Below are positions 49,284 through 57,333 of a stretch of 64,000 bases of DNA, piece by piece (the first letter of the stretch is position 1; each line of letters opens with the position of its first letter). The notes under the pieces were generated by a model. That model ran no database searches, was not told the origin of the DNA, and saw nothing but the letters and a program-made list of their open reading frames with translations. The translations under genes and the position numbers were made by a program. Source of the DNA: JAKLIN01 sp964544395 (lineage in GTDB: Archaea > Nanobdellota > Nanobdellia > Pacearchaeales > GW2011-AR1); the NCBI GenBank assembly GCA_964544395.1, contig CAZJAO010000002.1:1-64000 (forward strand), given 5' to 3'.

Positions 49284-49571
49284 TTACTCTATGTTAAAGC
49301 CCATCTTTTCAAGGATAGGTTTTATCCTTCGTAGGTGATCTCCCTGAAGCTCTACGGAATTCCCCTCGAAAGTTCCGCCGCAGGCAAGTTCGTTCTTCAG
49401 GTCTTTTGCAACCTTTCTGACGTCCACGCCTTTGTCGAAACCTGAGACAATCGTAACGGTTTTTCCGTACTTCTTCTTGTCTAAGGTCACCCGTATCTTC
49501 TGACCGGCCTTAACAATCTGTTCACAAACGCATGCCTCTAAAGGCAATCCGCATTTTGGACATATATTCAT
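49284..49571 (-). CDS. Translation initiation factor aIF1 (SUI1 family), GC-rich
   Basis: A 95-residue protein. A small zinc-like N-terminus (ICPKCGLPLEACVC) precedes the SUI1 domain: KIRVTLDKKKYGKTVTIVSGF, KDLKNELACGGTFEGNSVELQGDH, and RRIKPILEKMGF. aIF1 binds the 30S P site and helps select the start codon. Base use differs clearly from the neighbours: about 48% G+C over 49321-49560, compared with about 37% in uS17. It carries many GTC, ACG and CGT codons. This suggests gene replacement by transfer or unusual codon selection. Confidence 0.92.
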   Translation of the reverse strand: MNICPKCGLPLEACVCEQIVKAGQKIRVTLDKKKYGKTVTIVSGFDKGVDVRKVAKDLKNELACGGTFEGNSVELQGDHLRRIKPILEKMGFNIE

Positions 49572-49572
49572 T

Positions 49573-49740
49573 TTATTTGTTGAGTGTGAGTATTTGGGCT
49601 ATTGTTCTTTTAATGTTTTTTATTTTTGAACTTCCGCCCTTGGAAGCATTAACTTTTGACTTTACCAATTCTAATTTTAATTCTTTGATTTTGTGTTCTC
49701 TTTCTTCAGCATTCATATTCTTGAATTCTTTTGATTTCAT
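49573..49740 (-). CDS. rpl29: Large ribosomal subunit protein uL29
   Basis: A short 55-residue gene starting MKSKEFKNMNAEEREHKIKE, continuing LKLELVKSKVNASKGG and ending in IKNIKRTIAQILTLNK, the two-helix uL29 fold. It overlaps the uS3 stop by ATGA and ends one base before aIF1. It sits in the standard place (uS3-uL29-aIF1). uL29 forms part of the polypeptide exit, where SRP and other factors dock. Confidence 0.9.
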   Translation of the reverse strand: MKSKEFKNMNAEEREHKIKELKLELVKSKVNASKGGSSKIKNIKRTIAQILTLNK

Positions 49741-50405
49741 TTTTTGCTGTGTTTCTTTGTTTTAATTGGTTCTTCTTTGAATTGAGCATTAGCCCTTAGC
49801 TTTTCAATTAATTCATCATTGACTATGATTTTATCATAAATTTTTGCATCGGGAGCCATGATTCCAACCTTTACTCCAACTGTTCCCGGTCTTGTTTCTG
49901 CTCTTGATTGTGCTCTATCGACTACTTTTGCACTTTCTCCGGTTTTCTTCAAATAACCTTGAGCGAATCTCCATGACTTTGCTCTTGCGCCAGGAAGCTT
50001 TCCACTCAATCTGATTTCAGCACCGAGAGCCTTTGCCTCGATTATTTTTTGCAAAGTTCTGTATGCAATTACCTTGAATCTCAAAGGACCAAATCTTTCT
50101 AATCCTAATGCAATTTCATCAGCAGTTATTTGAGCATCAAATTCAGGATGCCTGATTTCTTCTATTTCAAGATGAGGGTTTTCCAATTTGAATTTTGTTT
50201 TCAATATTCTTGTCAATTCATCAATTCTTTCTCCGCCTCTGCCGATAACCAAACCGGTTTTATGTGTAGAGATAATTATCTTTTCTCCGACGGGGGTGTA
50301 CTCTATTTGAACTCTGCTGACTTTTCCTCTACCAACTGAGCTCTTTACAAATTCCTTGATTGCAAATTCATCTTTCTTGAATTTTACTACGTTTTTTTCT
50401 TCCAT
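49737..50405 (-). CDS. rps3: Small ribosomal subunit protein uS3
   Basis: A 222-residue protein. The KH domain has IIISTHKTGLVIGRGGERIDELTRIL (GRGG loop), then the C-terminal domain with AKALGAEIRLSGKLPGARAKSWRFAQGYLKK. uS3 is at the mRNA entry site. Overlaps uL22 by 1 base and uL29 by 4. Confidence 0.95.
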   Translation of the reverse strand: MEEKNVVKFKKDEFAIKEFVKSSVGRGKVSRVQIEYTPVGEKIIISTHKTGLVIGRGGERIDELTRILKTKFKLENPHLEIEEIRHPEFDAQITADEIALGLERFGPLRFKVIAYRTLQKIIEAKALGAEIRLSGKLPGARAKSWRFAQGYLKKTGESAKVVDRAQSRAETRPGTVGVKVGIMAPDAKIYDKIIVNDELIEKLRANAQFKEEPIKTKKHSKK

Positions 50406-51004
50406 TATTTATTTTTCTCCTGTTTCTTTATTTTATTTTTGGCGACTATTCTTATATGTGTCCTCTTTCTTCTGACTGCACCAAACTTTCCGAATGGTCT
50501 TTCTCCAAGATTTGCAACAGCTTCAACGATGATTGGTTCTTCAATTCCATTCACGTTTGAATTTCCTTTCAAAGTTTTTAGCAATACGATGAAATGTTCA
50601 GCAGCATTTCTTGGATATCTTCCTGACATTATACCTTTTCCTTTTCTATGAGGTATCTCTCCTTTCATTGGAACAACTTTCTTTTGTACAATGACTAATT
50701 CTAAATCGCTGATTGCATCTTCAATGCTTTTATTCTTGATGAACTTGCAAACATAAGAGCTTGTCTTTGTTGAAAGGTGAGCATTGAATGAGTTCACAAC
50801 TGCTTCTTTCTTAGGCTTTCTTGTTTCTTTCTTAGCTTCTTTTGCAGTTTCAGGCTTAGCTTTCTCGAGTTTCTTTTCTATTTGTTCATCTATTTTCTCT
50901 TCTTTCTCTGCAATTTTTTCCGGGACTCCGCTCCTCTCTATATCTTCGATTACCTGTTTCTTAGTTTCTTCTTTTTCTTCGTGTTTATGTTCGTGTTCTG
51001 CCAT
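50405..51004 (-). CDS. rpl22: Large ribosomal subunit protein uL22 with long charged N-terminal extension
   Basis: A 199-residue protein. The first about 70 residues are a Glu/Lys-rich helix (EHEHKHEEKEETKKQVIEDI and onward) that ordinary uL22 lacks. The core follows: YVCKFIKNKSIEDAISDLELVI, HRKGKGIMSGRYPRNAAEHFIV and the exit-tunnel hairpin GAVRRKRTHIRIVAKNK. The extension is probably solvent-exposed or contacts rRNA. It follows the unrecognised 115-residue gene by 1 base. Confidence 0.93.
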   Translation of the reverse strand: MAEHEHKHEEKEETKKQVIEDIERSGVPEKIAEKEEKIDEQIEKKLEKAKPETAKEAKKETRKPKKEAVVNSFNAHLSTKTSSYVCKFIKNKSIEDAISDLELVIVQKKVVPMKGEIPHRKGKGIMSGRYPRNAAEHFIVLLKTLKGNSNVNGIEEPIIVEAVANLGERPFGKFGAVRRKRTHIRIVAKNKIKKQEKNK

Positions 51005-51005
51005 G

Positions 51006-51353
51006 TTATATTCCGGCCTCCATTAATGCAGTATTAAAAAAATAATAGTTTTGCTCTGATGGCCAATAAGATTTATCTAAAATTTTCTTTCTAATTCTTA
51101 TATTTCCATCTTCAATTGAAATATCACTCGCATTATTTGCTCTGTTGACTGCCAAATGTCGAATAGATTTCCTTCCATCTTTTAAATCAACATCTCTGAC
51201 TGCAAAATCGTAAAAAGATCCAATTGACCCGCAATAAAATGCTTTTAATTGTTCGCCGTTACATTCTATCTGAACAACATCTCCCCGTAAAAGCAAGGCT
51301 AAATCCTCTAACGTTTCTAACTTCTGTATCTTTGGTTGTGTTATTGTTGTCAT
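51006..51353 (-). CDS. Unrecognised protein inserted between uS19 and uL22
   Basis: A 115-residue protein, TTITQPKIQKLETLEDLALL..., with an SH3/OB-like beta-rich middle (GDVVQIECNGEQLKAFYCG, SFYDFAVRDVDLKDGRKS) and an aromatic C-terminus (SYWPSEQNYYFFNTALMEAG). It is not a known member of the archaeal S10/spc superoperon. It lies 2 bases after uS19 and 1 base before uL22, so it is co-expressed with them. It could be a lineage-specific ribosomal or RNA-binding protein; function unknown. Confidence 0.65.
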   Translation of the reverse strand: MTTITQPKIQKLETLEDLALLLRGDVVQIECNGEQLKAFYCGSIGSFYDFAVRDVDLKDGRKSIRHLAVNRANNASDISIEDGNIRIRKKILDKSYWPSEQNYYFFNTALMEAGI

Positions 51354-51355
51354 TT

Positions 51356-51775
51356 TTATTTCTTGGATTTTGATTTACTTCCTTTAGTTGCTCCAACACC
51401 TGCACTTCCGTGCTTGACCTTTGTTCTTGTCAATGCAAATTCTCCAAGTCTGTGTCCGAGCATGTTTCCTGTTATTTCAATCGGCTCAAAGACTTTTCCA
51501 GTGTGAATGCTAATTCTCATGCCAACCATTTTTGGGACAATTACTAAATCTCTGCTATGAGTCTTGACCTGCTTGTTCTTTGAAATTTTCTTTTGCGATC
51601 TTGCAATGAACTTTTCTATTTCATTGAACTGTCTTAATGCTGCTCGTCTCTGTCTTGATTTGAGATATTGGGCAAATTCTCTGACTTCTAATGCTTTCAA
51701 TTCATCGAGGCTCTTGCCTCTAAACATGAATTCTTTTTTCTTTACTTCAATTATATTCGTTTCTTCTTTTGCCAT
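51356..51775 (-). CDS. rps19: Small ribosomal subunit protein uS19
   Basis: A 139-residue protein: FMFRGKSLDELKALEVREFAQYL, then IVPKMVGMRISIHTGKVFEPIEI and the signature GHRLGEFALTRTKVKHGSAGVGATKGSKSK in pieces. It is on the 30S head near uS13. Positioned after uL2 by 2 bases; the unrecognised 115-residue gene follows it. Confidence 0.96.
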   Translation of the reverse strand: MAKEETNIIEVKKKEFMFRGKSLDELKALEVREFAQYLKSRQRRAALRQFNEIEKFIARSQKKISKNKQVKTHSRDLVIVPKMVGMRISIHTGKVFEPIEITGNMLGHRLGEFALTRTKVKHGSAGVGATKGSKSKSKK

Positions 51776-51777
51776 GG

Positions 51778-52482
51778 TTATTTCTTCCTACCTGTTCTCT
51801 TAGGTCTCAAATGTCCAACTCTTCTTCCAGGAGGAGCATTTCTCTTTGCAATCTTGCTCTTTGGATTCTTTCCTCTACCTGAACCGAAGTAGTGGTCTAT
51901 TGCGTTGACTTTGATAGCAGATGTTCTCGGCCATATTCTTCCGCCTTTTGACTTCTTAATAAAATGTTGTTTTCCTGCTTTAATAATCGGCTTGTCTAGT
52001 CTTCCTGCGCCTGCAATTATTCCTAATACTGCCCTGCAGTTGGGATCAAATTGTCTTTCTTTCTTGGAAGGCATTAATACAAATATTTTCTCTCCAATAA
52101 TCCTGCTGACTGTTCCATAATTTCCTGCAGTCTTGATAAATATTCCACCATCTCCAGGACGAGCCTCAACACAGTACAACTGTGTTTTGACCGGAAGGTC
52201 TTTCATTCTTAGAATATCTCCGGGTTTGTTATTTTCCGTTTTACCAAAATGAATTGTCTGACCTTCAATCATCCCTTTGAATGCAGGCATAAAGAAAATT
52301 CCTTTGTCATATTTTATCTTTGCTAAAGGAGCAGAATGTCCAAGAGAATTAAGCAATTTTAAGACAACACCATCACCATCAATCTGATTTGGATATTGGA
52401 TTTTATATTTGAATGATTGTCTTTTAACTCTATATGAAAGACTTCCATGTCCTCGTGCCTGTGAAATAATTCTTTTACCCAT
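51778..52482 (-). CDS. rpl2: Large ribosomal subunit protein uL2
   Basis: A 234-residue protein: IISQARGHGSLSYRVKRQSFKY, the SH3 region with GDILRMKDLPVKTQLYCVEARPGDGGIF in pieces, and the peptidyl-transferase-proximal tail AIKVNAIDHYFGSGRGKNP, ending APPGRRVGHLRPKRTGRKK. It overlaps uL23 by 1 base. Archaeal length. Confidence 0.97.
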   Translation of the reverse strand: MGKRIISQARGHGSLSYRVKRQSFKYKIQYPNQIDGDGVVLKLLNSLGHSAPLAKIKYDKGIFFMPAFKGMIEGQTIHFGKTENNKPGDILRMKDLPVKTQLYCVEARPGDGGIFIKTAGNYGTVSRIIGEKIFVLMPSKKERQFDPNCRAVLGIIAGAGRLDKPIIKAGKQHFIKKSKGGRIWPRTSAIKVNAIDHYFGSGRGKNPKSKIAKRNAPPGRRVGHLRPKRTGRKK

Positions 52483-52757
52483 TAGATCAACCCTAGCTTC
52501 GTCGCAATGTCAATTGCAGGATGCTTTGAATTTAATTTCACATAAGCGTATTTATTGCTGCTTCTAATCATAACTCTAATTTTTTCAACTTTAACATCAA
52601 ACAAACTTTCAACTTCTTTCTTGATTTGTTCTTTTGTCGCGCCAATTCCCATTTTGAAAGTTAAAACATTCTGTGCTTCAATCATCATAACAGCTTTCTC
52701 AGTAACCAAAGGTTTCATTTGCAATATATCCATTTTGTTTTCAGTTTTATTTTTCAT
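52482..52757 (-). CDS. rpl23: Large ribosomal subunit protein uL23
   Basis: A 91-residue protein: ILQMKPLVTEKAVMMIEAQNVL, FKMGIGATKEQIKKEVESLFDV and KIRVMIRSSNKYAYVKLN, the exit-tunnel-rim ferredoxin-like fold. It is the docking site for SRP. Preceded by a 43-base gap after uL4. Confidence 0.95.
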   Translation of the reverse strand: MKNKTENKMDILQMKPLVTEKAVMMIEAQNVLTFKMGIGATKEQIKKEVESLFDVKVEKIRVMIRSSNKYAYVKLNSKHPAIDIATKLGLI

Positions 52758-52800
52758 TATGCAAAACTCCAGTTTTGTATTTGTGTCGAACTTTGTTCAA

Positions 52801-53598
52801 TCATTTGATTCTCACTTCAAGATCTTTAATTGCTTTTTCAGTATACAATGTTAATCTGCCCAATCCGCCATTTGCCAAATCTGCAAGGTCGACGCTGTTA
52901 GCCTTTCTTATATCAAAACCGTTCATCTCTAATTTCTCTTCATTGCCGATTACGATAAGTAATCCTGCGCTTTTCTTGTATTTTCTTCCTCTTGCTTTTC
53001 CTTTTCCGCTTCTTACACTTCTTTTCTGCAAGCCGACTTCGAAAAGTTGCTTTCCAAGTATTTTTTTAAGGCTCGAAATTAATTCTTTTGTTTTGCCGAA
53101 TTTCAAATCAGAAACTATCAAAGGCAACTGATGCTCAATTTTTTCTTCGCGGAGTGTGCTGTATTTCTTTTTCAATTCTTCAACACTTGCAGTTGAACTT
53201 AATGCAGACAGTAATGCAATCTTCATTTCTTTTTTGTTTATCTTTGGAAGCTCCATCATTGACAAAATATGCGGAGGATGCGCTCTCATTCCGCCTCTTG
53301 TTCCTGAAACTTCTGCTCCTACCCAATTGAATTGCGTTCCTCTTCTAGACATGATTTTTCTTGGAATTCTGGAACCACCTCTTCCATAACCGCTTCTCCA
53401 TACATGTCTTCTATGATTAACTTTTCCTCTTGCTGCATGCTGCTTTCCAGCGACGGGTGAAGGTGAATACGGCTGCTTTTTCTTTTTAGCTTCAAGTATC
53501 TTGGCAACAAGGTCTTCTCTTATTCTTGCAGAGAAGAAACTAGGCAAGTCAATTTCTTTTATGCTTTTTCCCTGATTATCTAATAAATGTGTTTTCAT
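52801..53598 (-). CDS. rpl4: Large ribosomal subunit protein uL4
   Basis: A 265-residue protein: the GKSIKEIDLPSFFSARIREDL start and the tunnel-lining loop AARGKVNHRRHVWRSGYGRGG, RIPRKIMSRRGTQFNWVGAE. The C-terminal Rossmann-like part is FGKTKELISSLKKILGKQLF and beyond. Its ATG overlaps the stop of the unrecognised 101-residue gene (ATGA). Confidence 0.95.
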   Translation of the reverse strand: MKTHLLDNQGKSIKEIDLPSFFSARIREDLVAKILEAKKKKQPYSPSPVAGKQHAARGKVNHRRHVWRSGYGRGGSRIPRKIMSRRGTQFNWVGAEVSGTRGGMRAHPPHILSMMELPKINKKEMKIALLSALSSTASVEELKKKYSTLREEKIEHQLPLIVSDLKFGKTKELISSLKKILGKQLFEVGLQKRSVRSGKGKARGRKYKKSAGLLIVIGNEEKLEMNGFDIRKANSVDLADLANGGLGRLTLYTEKAIKDLEVRIK

Positions 53599-53900
53599 TG
53601 TGTGTAATATCTCCTTTTAACTCTTTCTTTAAGAATATCTGCTGCAACACTCTCAACGGTATGAACCCTGAATAGTTTCATAATGCCCTCAAAAGTATTA
53701 ATATGGATTCCTGAACCTGCTTTTTTTTGTCTCTCATACTTATTATTGTATGTATTAGTAAATAGTAGCTCATCTAATTCATCACTATTCATTGCATCAT
53801 CATCTGTTTTTGAAGAAGCCATTTTTACATATGCTTTTCTATCTATTACATAAACTCCTTGCCTGTTCAACATCATTGGTATAGTGTCTAAATTTTTCAT
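53595..53900 (-). CDS. Unrecognised protein inserted between uL3 and uL4
   Basis: A 101-residue protein, KNLDTIPMMLNRQGVYVIDR..., with an acidic middle (KTDDDAMNSDELDELL) and a helical C-terminus (GIHINTFEGIMKLFRVHTVESVAADILKERVKRRY). uL4 normally follows uL3 directly in archaea. The gene overlaps uL3 by 4 bases and uL4 by 4, so translation of all three is coupled. No family was recognised; a role in ribosome assembly or a small ribosomal protein is possible but unproven. Confidence 0.65.
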   Translation of the reverse strand: MKNLDTIPMMLNRQGVYVIDRKAYVKMASSKTDDDAMNSDELDELLFTNTYNNKYERQKKAGSGIHINTFEGIMKLFRVHTVESVAADILKERVKRRYYTQ

Positions 53901-54847
53901 CTTAACTCCAAAAGCTGGAAATCTTTCTTAGCCTGTTTTTTAGTTTCTCTGAAAGAAGGAGTAATTAATAGCTGTCTTTTTGCTGGTCCTGAAACAGAAC
54001 CTCTTACAAGAATGTAATCTGTTTTCACGTCGCCGAAATTCTTGATGTTCTTGAAAACCGTTTTTTCTGAATTTCCCAAATCAACTATCTTATTGTTATA
54101 AACAACTCTTGTGAACATTCCAAGCTGTCCTGCCATTGGTGCTCTGAAAGTAACTCTTGCTGGATGCCATGGGCCTAAACTTCCTGGTCTTCTTTGTCCC
54201 TTTTCTGATTTGTGTGATTTTAATGTAATTCCAAATCTCTTAACAGGTCCCTGCAATCCTTTTCCTTTTGTCAATCCTCTTAAATCAATTAATTTTCCTC
54301 TCTCGAAAATATCAAGAGCAGAAATTTCTTTGTGAAGATTTGCTTTGATGAAATTAATCTTGTCTTCAAGACTTCCAACCAGACTAACTTCACTCAAATC
54401 AGGCGTTTTTTTGATTCCTGTAGTTTTAACAACAGAGAAGATGATAACTCTGACATCATCATATTCATTGGCATGCTCAAGATGTTCATGATTAGTTTCT
54501 TTTTTAGGAAGCTTTACTACTTTCTTTAATTCTTTGTCAAGATTCTTTGCAAGAACTTCTTTAGCAACAATTCCGTTTTTGTAGAATCTTACTGAGAAAA
54601 TCTTATTTTTTGGGCATTCAAGGATTGTTAAAGGAACAATTATTTTCTTTCCTTTAGTCATAGAATCAGGAGTATTATCAAGAACGAATCCAGAAATCAT
54701 TCCTGCCTTGTAGCATATAAATCCTCTAAGTCCTTTCGTAGAATCTTTTTTTATTGTGCTCCAGTTAACACTAGGTAAGAATTTATTGGCTCGCTTTCTG
54801 GGCCAAAATTGCAAACTTCCGCTTCTTGGTTTTCTTGCTGTAGGCAT
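53897..54847 (-). CDS. rpl3: Large ribosomal subunit protein uL3
   Basis: A 316-residue protein: KPRSGSLQFWPRKRANKFLPSVN at the start, GYKAGMISGF-type archaeal core, KGLQGPVKRFGITLKSHKSEKGQRRPGSLGPWHPARVTFRAPMAGQLG in pieces and LVRGSVSGPAKRQLLI. First gene of the superoperon, with a TATA box (54911-54920) and a leader of about 40 bases. Archaeal length. Confidence 0.95.
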   Translation of the reverse strand: MPTARKPRSGSLQFWPRKRANKFLPSVNWSTIKKDSTKGLRGFICYKAGMISGFVLDNTPDSMTKGKKIIVPLTILECPKNKIFSVRFYKNGIVAKEVLAKNLDKELKKVVKLPKKETNHEHLEHANEYDDVRVIIFSVVKTTGIKKTPDLSEVSLVGSLEDKINFIKANLHKEISALDIFERGKLIDLRGLTKGKGLQGPVKRFGITLKSHKSEKGQRRPGSLGPWHPARVTFRAPMAGQLGMFTRVVYNNKIVDLGNSEKTVFKNIKNFGDVKTDYILVRGSVSGPAKRQLLITPSFRETKKQAKKDFQLLELR

Positions 54848-54910
54848 TTCTCATTATTGTAGCGAAGAACATTTTACTTTACCCTGGAATATATTCTTAG
54901 AGAAAAATTG

Positions 54911-54920
54911 ATTTATAAAT
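54911..54920 (-). promoter_or_regulatory. TATA box of the ribosomal superoperon
   Basis: ATTTATAAAT, a symmetric TATA box 64 to 73 bases before the uL3 ATG, would start transcription near 54887. That gives a leader of about 40 bases with no clear hairpin. Most genes in the window instead have the box at -29 and no leader. Confidence 0.55.
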
Positions 54921-54947
54921 TGTTCGGTGAAGGAGGAAGAGATTCAA

Positions 54948-55415
54948 TTAAGGCGAAAAAGACTTTAACCATTCCAGATATCGGGGAGCCTCCGGGCTGT
55001 TTTCAGCCGGAGCCCAGGGTGCAAAATCTTTGTGGGTTAAAGAATCATATTTTCCTTCAATAATTTCATAGACTACTGCTTCTGGCGATATAACTGCAAC
55101 ACCATGCCAGGTTCTCGGAGGAATTTCGACTATCCTATCTTTTCCGGATTCCTCGAGTAAAACTTTTTGTTCTATTTCTCCAACGTCATTAAAGGTAAAA
55201 ATAGCCATTTTCCCGTAGAGAATTGAAAATAATTCAATCTTATCCGGGTTTTCATGTTTATGTGGCTGAAAATAAGTATCAGACAGGCCAGCATTGATCA
55301 TTCTTTGAAGAACTTCATCCGGCTGATGGAAACAATAAATTGCCCTTTTTCTGGGCGATGTCCTTGCTTTTTGTAGTGTTTCCTCTAAAATCTTAGGGGT
55401 TAATGTTACTATCAT
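54948..55415 (-). CDS. WbuC-like cupin
   Basis: A 155-residue protein. The cupin core is KHENPDKIELFSILYGKMAIF (metal-binding His/Glu) and PPRTWHGVAVISPEAVVYEI (His), with the N-terminal KRAIYCFHQPDEVLQRMI typical of WbuC-family proteins of O-antigen clusters. The reaction is unknown. It is outside the glycosylation locus here, between the superoperon and an unrecognised gene, and has its own promoter region. Confidence 0.75.
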   Translation of the reverse strand: MIVTLTPKILEETLQKARTSPRKRAIYCFHQPDEVLQRMINAGLSDTYFQPHKHENPDKIELFSILYGKMAIFTFNDVGEIEQKVLLEESGKDRIVEIPPRTWHGVAVISPEAVVYEIIEGKYDSLTHKDFAPWAPAENSPEAPRYLEWLKSFSP

Positions 55416-55472
55416 AACCTAACTTTTGTAAATATTCTTATAAATCTTGTGATGTTGTAATCTTTATCTTTT

Positions 55473-56180
55473 TTAAGCTTCAAAATTAACTTCCTTCTTC
55501 ATCTTCTCGCCATCAATATTCGCTTCCCGTATAATTTTGCCCTTTCTCTTCGATTCTTCTCGAACCAACAGGAAATCTTCCGACTTCTTCAAAGATTCTG
55601 GAACCTCTATACTTTCTATAACATAAGTGTGTTTTATGTCTGCTTTTTTGAAATCCTCTTTTTCAAATACAAACCCCTTTCCAATAGCAGCATCAGTTGT
55701 AATGACCTTGCAGAAATTTACCTTTTGTTCTCCATCCTCTTTGTTTTTCGGCTTTCCGGATTTCGGAGCTTTTGGCTTTATTTTAAGCTCGGTATCATCT
55801 GTTTTGAAACTTAATGCAAAGAAGGCTTTTGGGAATTCATTAAGCAATTTCAAAATTTCTTCACCGCTCATGTCCTTGTCAATTGAATAGTTCTTTACTC
55901 CTTGGAATTGCTTCTTGGTTTTGAAATCCAGCTTTCCGGTTAAATCGCTTGTTGAAATGACTGAACCCGTTATTTTTGTTTTCTTCTCTCCCAATTTTAC
56001 CGCATTTTCTCTTACAAGTTCATTTGCAAATTCTGCATCAGTAAAGATAGTGTATTTATTTCTTATTTTTTTCGCGCTGATTAAAGCCTTGTAGGGGAAG
56101 GTTCCTCGGCTGTATTTTTGAAATTGCAGATGAACGAGGGAGTCTGATTTGTTTAAAAAAATCTTTTCTATGAAATTCAT
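55473..56180 (-). CDS. Unrecognised conserved-looking protein
   Basis: A 235-residue soluble protein, NFIEKIFLNKSDSLVHLQFQ. It contains a Lys/Pro-rich linker (KIKPKAPKSGKPKNKEDGE) at about residue 130, with alpha/beta segments on both sides (KKIRNKYTIFTDAEFANELV; HTYVIESIEVPESLKKSEDF). No catalytic motif or membrane helix was seen. It is divergent from the AI-2E family gene 80 bases upstream. Confidence 0.6.
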   Translation of the reverse strand: MNFIEKIFLNKSDSLVHLQFQKYSRGTFPYKALISAKKIRNKYTIFTDAEFANELVRENAVKLGEKKTKITGSVISTSDLTGKLDFKTKKQFQGVKNYSIDKDMSGEEILKLLNEFPKAFFALSFKTDDTELKIKPKAPKSGKPKNKEDGEQKVNFCKVITTDAAIGKGFVFEKEDFKKADIKHTYVIESIEVPESLKKSEDFLLVREESKRKGKIIREANIDGEKMKKEVNFEA

Positions 56181-56260
56181 ATCACTTATTGTAAAACTTC
56201 TCTTTTAAATTTTATCTAAAAACCTTTATAAATTTGCGACTTCTTTTAAGAATACAAAAG

Positions 56261-57295
56261 ATGGAAAAGAATTATCTTAATGATATTGTTGTCGCTGCTG
56301 TCTTGATATTATTGTCTATTTTGGCATTTCTTTTACTGAAACCGATATTATTTTCAATAATCTTTGGGTTCATCTTGGTATTTATTTTTGCTCCTTTGTA
56401 TAATCTTTTGTATAAGAAACTTAAGTCAAAAAATTGGACTGCAATTCTTATTACAATTCTCCTGATTATAGTTATAGTTGTTCCGTTAATCTTTCTCATT
56501 CCATTTATCGTCGGTCAGGCAATAAAGATATTCACTTTCGCTCAGCAGATAGATTTTGTCACAATCTTGGATAAGCTATTCCCCTCCTTGGCAAGTTCTG
56601 ATGCCCTAACAGCACAAATTGATTCCGTGCTTCATTCATTCATAACAAATCTCACCTCGGGAATGGTAAATACAGTTTCAAACTTCTTAATAAATATTCC
56701 AACAACCTTATTGCAATTGACTGTTGTCTTGTTCACTTTCTTTTTTACAATAAGAGATAAAAGCGAATTTATTGAATACCTTAAAACAATTCTTCCTTTC
56801 TCAAAAGATGTTCAGGAAAGACTTTTGAAAGCAACAAAGGACGTTACAATTTCTGTGCTCTATGGGCAGATTATAATCGGTTTTGTTCAGGGTTTGGTTG
56901 CAGGATTAGGATTTTTCTTGTTCGGAGCTCCAAGTGCATTATTATTTATGATTTTAGCAATAGTCGCAGGAGTTCTGCCGATTGTCGGTCCATCGATAGT
57001 CTGGATACCTATGGCGGTTTATCTTCTCGCGACAGGAAATAATGTTGCTAGCCTAGGTGTTGTAATCTTTGGTATTGCCTCAATAGTTGTTGATAATATA
57101 CTAAGACCGATAGTAATTTCGAAAAGAGCTAGAATGAACTCGTTGCTTGCTTTGCTTGGAACTATAGGGGGGCTTGTCTTTTTTGGAATAATTGGATTAG
57201 TTCTCGGTCCTTTGATAATTGCTTATTTGATAATCTTCATTGAAATTTATAAAAATAAAAGATTCTCTGGTACGTTGATAAAACCTGAAGAATAA
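56261..57295 (+). CDS. AI-2E family transporter-like membrane protein
   Basis: 344 residues from the ATG at 56261; an upstream TTG frame is rejected. About eight membrane helices and the family pattern: N-terminal helix pair, a cytoplasmic loop (IRDKSEFIEYLKTILPFSKDVQERLLKATKD), then GFVQGLVAGLGFFLFGAPSALL, LPIVGPSIVWIPMAVYLL and DNILRPIVISKRARMNSLLALL in pieces. The family includes TqsA-type exporters and Na+/H+ antiporters; its substrate here is unknown. A TATAAAT at 56226 leaves a short leader. Confidence 0.85.
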   Translation: MEKNYLNDIVVAAVLILLSILAFLLLKPILFSIIFGFILVFIFAPLYNLLYKKLKSKNWTAILITILLIIVIVVPLIFLIPFIVGQAIKIFTFAQQIDFVTILDKLFPSLASSDALTAQIDSVLHSFITNLTSGMVNTVSNFLINIPTTLLQLTVVLFTFFFTIRDKSEFIEYLKTILPFSKDVQERLLKATKDVTISVLYGQIIIGFVQGLVAGLGFFLFGAPSALLFMILAIVAGVLPIVGPSIVWIPMAVYLLATGNNVASLGVVIFGIASIVVDNILRPIVISKRARMNSLLALLGTIGGLVFFGIIGLVLGPLIIAYLIIFIEIYKNKRFSGTLIKPEE

Positions 57296-57304
57296 TTACT
57301 TAAA

Positions 57305-57312
57305 TTTTTAAA
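57305..57312 (+). promoter_or_regulatory. TATA-like box for the 92-residue gene
   Basis: TTTTTAAA lies 29 to 22 bases before the ATG at 57334, the same layout as other leaderless genes here. It lies just after the AI-2E gene stop. Confidence 0.45.
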
Positions 57313-57333
57313 CTTCTAATATCTCGCTTTTTA

